A stretch of DNA of 64,000 bases, taken from contig WPIO01000013.1 in NCBI GenBank assembly GCA_009760855.2, positions 1,956,001 through 2,020,000 of the forward strand, in the 5' to 3' direction. Origin of the DNA: Cristatella mucedo. Taxonomy: Eukaryota > Bryozoa > Phylactolaemata > Cristatellidae. This document shows, piece after piece, positions 59,311-64,000 of this stretch. Under the pieces are notes generated by a model. The model ran no database searches. It was not told the origin of the DNA and saw only the letters and a list, made by a program, of their open reading frames with translations. The position numbers were made by a program, and so were the translations under genes. Position 1 is the stretch's first letter. The number at the start of each line of letters is the position of its first letter.

Positions 59311-61251
59311 GATGCGTGACAGATACGGATAGTGCTAGCGCCTTGAATCGCAGTGTGTCGAGCGCCTTGAAGCACAGCTATCGTGCATCGCAGGTAAAGC
59401 CTCACTACTTGATGTTCGCATGGCATTGATAGGAGATGGCACGAAAACAGCCATGAATGCCCCCATGATTATTCTCTTGATATTTCTTTTTGTATTTCCA
59501 TACCTTAATGCCCTGGCATTAATAGCAAGTCATTGTCCTTCGTGTAGAGACACGTTCAAAAGCCACAAAAGCACACATTTGCCTGGCACCAGCCTTGGCA
59601 TGCACTCCTTAACCATCACTTTAACTCATTACCTATCAATCCGGATCGTTTTACATACGGTCCAAACGATGCATTTAGATATATAACTTGTTATATTATT
59701 AGGGAACCACTGGTAACCATAAGCAATGTCAAAATCGGATGCGATTTAGGATGAGTGCGTTATAATTTTTAATTCAAGAACCGCTAACAATCTTTAGCAC
59801 TCGCATATTCTAACCGTTTAGGGCACCCGCATCGTTCAATTTGTGCTACAATGTTAGTGAATAAACTATACCTCATTTTAGGCTCTGACACAATCAGAGG
59901 CTGCGTAGATGTACTGCGGACACTAAATTAATGTCTTGCTGTCCATTAGTTTTGATATTACAGGTATGTACTAATTATGCCAAAATGCTTAGAACCACAT
60001 GAAGGAACAGCCGTTACTATCTAATAACGTCAGTAGTTAAAAAATAATAAAATTAACATAGAATAACATAGAAATAACATATATATATATAACATAGAAT
60101 AACATAGAGTTTCTTGACAAGAATAACAACTGAGTTTCTGCCAATCAGTGTACGAGTCCTGCACGGCATCTCGGGAGAGCCAAGCGAATTCATTTTTAAG
60201 GAAGCTCACTCGTCGGTCGCCATTAGTTAAACTTAGCCAGCGGTGCCTCCTGCCTGCGGCCAGCTGCTGGCGAGATTGAATAGTCTGTTCCAATACCATT
60301 TAAATATCAATACTCTCAGTGAAGTTTAGTTTTCAATGCTTGTTTAGAAAACCCTTTTAGACCCGCAGCCCTGGGTACGTCACCTAGAAGTGAACTGTCA
60401 TTCGAAGCTCTTCGGAGGCATCGAAATTGTAGTCCACTAAAGATCTCCGTTTCGTCACAAGACGGACGGAGCAGGCGCGCACTGGATTTTCTAGCTGTTA
60501 GATTCACTCGCTGGTCACTGGGCGTGCGCTTCCAGTAGATGCAGTGCGACTCGGTAACGAGCCGACCACTTCCTGGCACCATTACTCATTCCAGCTTCCA
60601 GACGTCTATTGGCGCAGCGGCGCTCAACGGTAGTGGCTCTCGTTGCCCCGCTAGAGCGGGCAATTATCGCCGGTCGGTACCCGTAGGCCGAACCGTGTGC
60701 GCCGCCGCCGCACGTACGCCGCACGATCAGATTACGCCTACGCCATAATAGATGTGATTCGACTTAATTGGGGTGGGGGTCCTAGCTTGCCTTAGGACTC
60801 TGCAGTCGATGGCGACCGCTGTTCCATTACGCGACCGCTCGGAAGACGCGCTCGGGTCAAAGACGGCGGGAGCGGCGAGCTGCCACTCGCTTCTCGCTGC
60901 CAAGCGCGGGCTCATGCACCGAAACCTCCTGCTGGCAGCAGAGTAAAGCAAGAACAAGTCAAGGTCAAGAGATCCTTAGCCTCTGCCTCGTTCATTAAGC
61001 GACAGATGAGCCCCAGCGACCATTCGCTCCCTTCTTTCAGTGGACAGCGAAACGTTGCATGCCGCATTGCTCGAACTCACGACGCGAGTCATATGGTGCG
61101 GACATCTGGCCGCTGGCCTTAGACCTCAAGGCCGAAGCGAGTTCTTAGCAAAGTGCGGTGCCAGTGCGGCGGTCCGCTGCGTCTACGAGTGGCACTCATG
61201 GGATCAGTCGGCTCTTCCAGATTAGTGACCCTTCGGTAAAGGTCGTATCGA
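59311..61251. other. No gene recognised with confidence
   Basis: AT-rich to about 60.3 kb, then GC-rich around 60.4-60.9 kb. Only the weak signal-peptide-like frame at 59420 stands out. Confidence 0.4.
59420..59686 (+). CDS. Possible short secreted or membrane ORF (uncertain)
   Basis: An 88-codon ATG frame. From the Met at 59453 it begins with a hydrophobic stretch, MIILLIFLFVFPYLNALALI, that could be a signal peptide, followed by a CPSC motif. There is no family match, no poly(A) signal just after the stop and no splice evidence. Confidence 0.15.
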   Translation: MALIGDGTKTAMNAPMIILLIFLFVFPYLNALALIASHCPSCRDTFKSHKSTHLPGTSLGMHSLTITLTHYLSIRIVLHTVQTMHLDI

Positions 61252-61846
61252 AAGAGAGAGTGAGTGAGAGAGAGACAGACAGATAGACAGAGAGACAGAG
61301 AGAGACAGAGAGACAGAGAGACAGAGAGAGACAGAGAGAGACAGAGAGACAGAGAGACAGAGAGACAGAGAGACAGAGAGACAGAGAGAGACAGAGCGAG
61401 AGAGAGAGACAGACAGAGAAAGAGACACAGAAACAGAGACAAAGAGAGTGAGAGTGAGGCAGAGACAGAGACATTGACATAGACAGACCGAGAGTCAGAG
61501 ACCGAGAGACTGAGAGACAGAGAGATAGAGAGACAGAGAGACAGAAACAGAGATAGAGACTGAGACAGAGTCAGAGACAGAGACAGACAGAGAGACAGAG
61601 AGAGAGAGAGAGAGAGCGAGAGAAAGAGAGCGAGTGAAGGCGAGACAGAGAAAGAGGCACAGAGAGAGTGATAGTGAGAGACAGAGACATTGACATAGAC
61701 AGAGACAGAGAGACGGAGAGAGAGAGACGGGGAGAGAGAGACGGGGAGAGAGAGATAGAGAGACAAAGACAGATACAGAGAGAGTGAGAGAGACAGACAG
61801 AGAGACAGGGAGAGAGAGACAGAGAGCGATGGAGAGACAGAGAGAC

Positions 61847-61942
<96 letters not shown>

Positions 61943-61953
61943 TGGAGAGAGAG
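61252..61953. repeat. Long (AG)n/(AGAC)n microsatellite, about 700 bp
   Basis: GAGAGACA-type units, ending in about 65 bp of pure (AG)n at 61856-61923. It explains the Ser/Leu and Arg/Glu/Asp frames on both strands. Confidence 0.97.
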
Positions 61954-64000
61954 TTCGCCTGCCACTAGAGGACACGAGAGCGGCACGAATGGCTAAGCGG
62001 TGCAAGAGGTGCAGGAGGCGCGCTAAGATCCGGTGTAGTCGAAAATGTGGGATGTAGCCAGGGCTAAGGTAAGGGGGTGAACCGACCGGAATCTATACTG
62101 CCGGCGTGCAGCGTTGCCAAGTGCAGGGAAGCGGAAGTGACGCGTCGGGCGGTGTGCCTCCGCGAGCGCATAGTCGCTTCGGGCCGGCGTAAGGCGAGTG
62201 TGCTTGCGTCTATGAGACGCGACGGTAGAGAAGAGCGGTCCTTTGCTGCTTTTGCCGCAGACTTCTCGAACGCAGCTGCACTCTCGCTCGTGCTCGCGCG
62301 TCAGCTGGAAAGAATGCGAGCGGATCAAATGCCGATAAAAGGAAAACGTTGCCTGGGGATAATGAAAGCTTTGTTAGGCGCCTTAAAAACCTTAAGTCCC
62401 CTTTTGACGCTAAAGAAATAAAATAATTTTTTTAAATAAAGTTGCCGATTTGTAATCGAGTATTTAACTTGCTGCTCTCTACTACGCGGATGTTTGAAAA
62501 GGATTGCCGCACGCGGTGGGCGTACCGCGAAAGCCCACCCAGGACAGTAGTCGGAAGTAAGAGCCACGAGCTACTGGAAAAAAGATGGCGTCACGTTGTG
62601 CGCACGACGAGCGAACTCCATTGAAGCCAGCGAGACAACTCGCCGCGGCATGGATGAGCGTTGCGACATGAGCGGAGTGAAAAAGAGACTGCGGCGACGC
62701 GGCGGTGCGGGGGCGAACGAGGCCGCAGAGACAGCTGGAGTGGCGCTGACTTTCTGTGAGCGAGCACTCGGACATATGAACGTCGAGGAATGGCGCATTT
62801 AACTGCCCCTGGAAAAAAGTGGTGATGATAGATAAACCGTAATCTATTGCCAACCACGAATCGCCGCGATCAATCGCCTGAGGCTAGCTATTGTCGCTAA
62901 TTCGAAACGCGGCTTTGGACGCACGACTCCAGCAAGTAGCGAAGCCACTTGAATGAGCGATAGTAGAGGTAGAAATAAAAATGGCTGTTTCGCTTGGACA
63001 CCACGAACGCCGGTCGGCAAAGCGTAAGCGCAGCCCGGCGACCACGTCGCGCGGCGAGCGGCGAAACCGGAAGAGAGGGCCCGCGCGACCCGGGCGGCCC
63101 ATGCAGACATCGTGACCCGAGCGCGTTCTTGGGTTAAATATCTCCGCGCGACGCGCGCGCTAACTCTCGGCGCCAAGGCAAATGCTGCCGTTTTGGCGGC
63201 GGCTTGGCGGCGAGGAGGAAAATTGGCTCGCATCTGCGGCGATTCGATTGCGGAGGCGTAAATCGAGCAGCCTCAGCCCGGGTACTCGTCGCTCCGCCTA
63301 GCTAGTCCGTTCGATTGCTCCGGCGAGCGGATCCGCAGCGCTCTCTCTTCCCCTGACGGAGAGCGAACCCGAACTTTGCTGCAAACTAGGCAATCAACTT
63401 TTTTCGAGGCGTCATAGATCGTTGGCCCAAAGTAAGGACCGGCTAACAGCGGATCGAGGAGGCGTCTGAGCGAGCGCTATCCGCAACGATCCCGCCCCCC
63501 CCCCCGCCCCGCGCCCCCCCCGCCCAGGCTTCGTAGGAGGAAGTATCGCTCAGGAAGAGAACTGCTACTGCTGCTTCCCGAGCGACGCATTCGGTTTGCC
63601 GCGATTGCGAGCACGCCGCTCCTAAATCGCGCCGCCGTACTACTTCGCAGGGCAGCGCGCCTCGCGCCCAGGCAAATGGCGTTGCTCTGCGGTCCCAGTT
63701 GAGGAGAAATGAGTGAATTTTACGCGCATCCGAGCCGTTTCGTTCTAGCGCGGCGAAAAAATCTGCCGCCGCGCTGCCGCAGTTCCATCACCAAGAGAGA
63801 GAGAGGAGACCACCGCTGCCGCCGCCGCCACTGCCGCCGCCCAAGCCGTTCTAGCCACGATCGACTCGCGCTTCTGCAGTCCGTGCTGCGTGCCCGATTG
63901 CTTTGGCTTAGGGGCACTCTTCAAATTGATCTCAAACGCCCGAATGAATTGGGCGAATTTGAGGCGGCTTCTCATTCGTACGCCAGCATCCTCTCTGCAA
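61954..64000. other. GC-rich unassigned region
   Basis: CpG-rich, especially 62.5-64.0 kb, with a C-rich run at 63494-63523. A small ATG frame at 62651-62802 (MDERCDMSGVKKRLRRRGG) is open for 50 codons without a domain. The region could be the promoter of a gene beyond the window. Confidence 0.4.

Noticed and set aside
61119-62005. Ser/Leu-rich frames up to 215 codons
   Set aside because: Translation of the (AG)n/(AGAC)n microsatellite on the opposite strand.

Overview
The window looks like a repeat-rich stretch of an invertebrate animal nuclear genome. It holds a spliced class A neuropeptide GPCR gene, L2/CR1-type and R2/NeSL-type non-LTR retrotransposons, tRNA-derived SINEs, and many microsatellites. 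The phylum cannot be fixed from sequence alone. There are no bacterial-style operons, no rRNA genes, no CRISPR arrays and no viral genes. Almost all of the longer open frames are retrotransposon fragments or read-throughs of simple repeats.

The only host gene I can support is on the minus strand at 9069-14738. Exon 1 (13845-14738) encodes the N-terminus through TM5 and most of intracellular loop 3. Exon 2 (9069-9281) encodes TM6, extracellular loop 3 and TM7. Both junctions have canonical GT/AG signals and join in phase 0. Residue patterns resemble NPFF/SIFamide-type peptide receptors. The 4.6-kb intron carries SINEs and LINE fragments. The 3' tail of an L2-like element lies directly against the exon 2 acceptor and appears to supply its T-rich tract. 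The cytoplasmic-tail exon was not found.

Three retrotransposon families recur. Family A (L2/CR1-like; [13 protein letters not shown] box) ends in a conserved stem-loop followed by (ATT)n. Copies lie at 1862, 3430, 4115, 9283, 15245, 17994, 32637, 36454, 45542, 53728, 56244, 56690 and 57938, and there are several insertions consisting of the tail alone. Family B ([13 protein letters not shown] box) has a different 3' end. It includes an almost complete but decayed copy with endonuclease and RT at 24835-28560, an uninterrupted RT frame at 7583-8716, and fragments at 501, 7123, 12240, 23010 and 30332. Family C is R2/NeSL-like, with a LADDL RT box, a CCHC knuckle and a PD-(D/E)XK endonuclease. 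Its two diverged copies are at 47414-49765 and at 35880-36453 + 38937-40165, the second split by a family A insertion. Two SINE families with tRNA-like heads are present, and one of them carries a family A-like 3' tail.

Other notable sequence: a (CCCTAAA)n array of about 190 bp sits exactly at the 5' breakpoint of a family A copy (16324-16515). There is a 25-bp minisatellite (20016-20437), a 21-bp repeat rich in TCF-like and AGGTCA-like words (43435-43540), long (TA)n, (CT)n and (AG)n tracts, near-perfect palindromes, and several GC/CpG-rich blocks (4.7-5.5, 16.8-17.2, 21.1-22.3, 41.1-43.0, 46.2-47.3, 62.5-64 kb). Those blocks may be promoter or first-exon regions, but no gene could be assigned to them.
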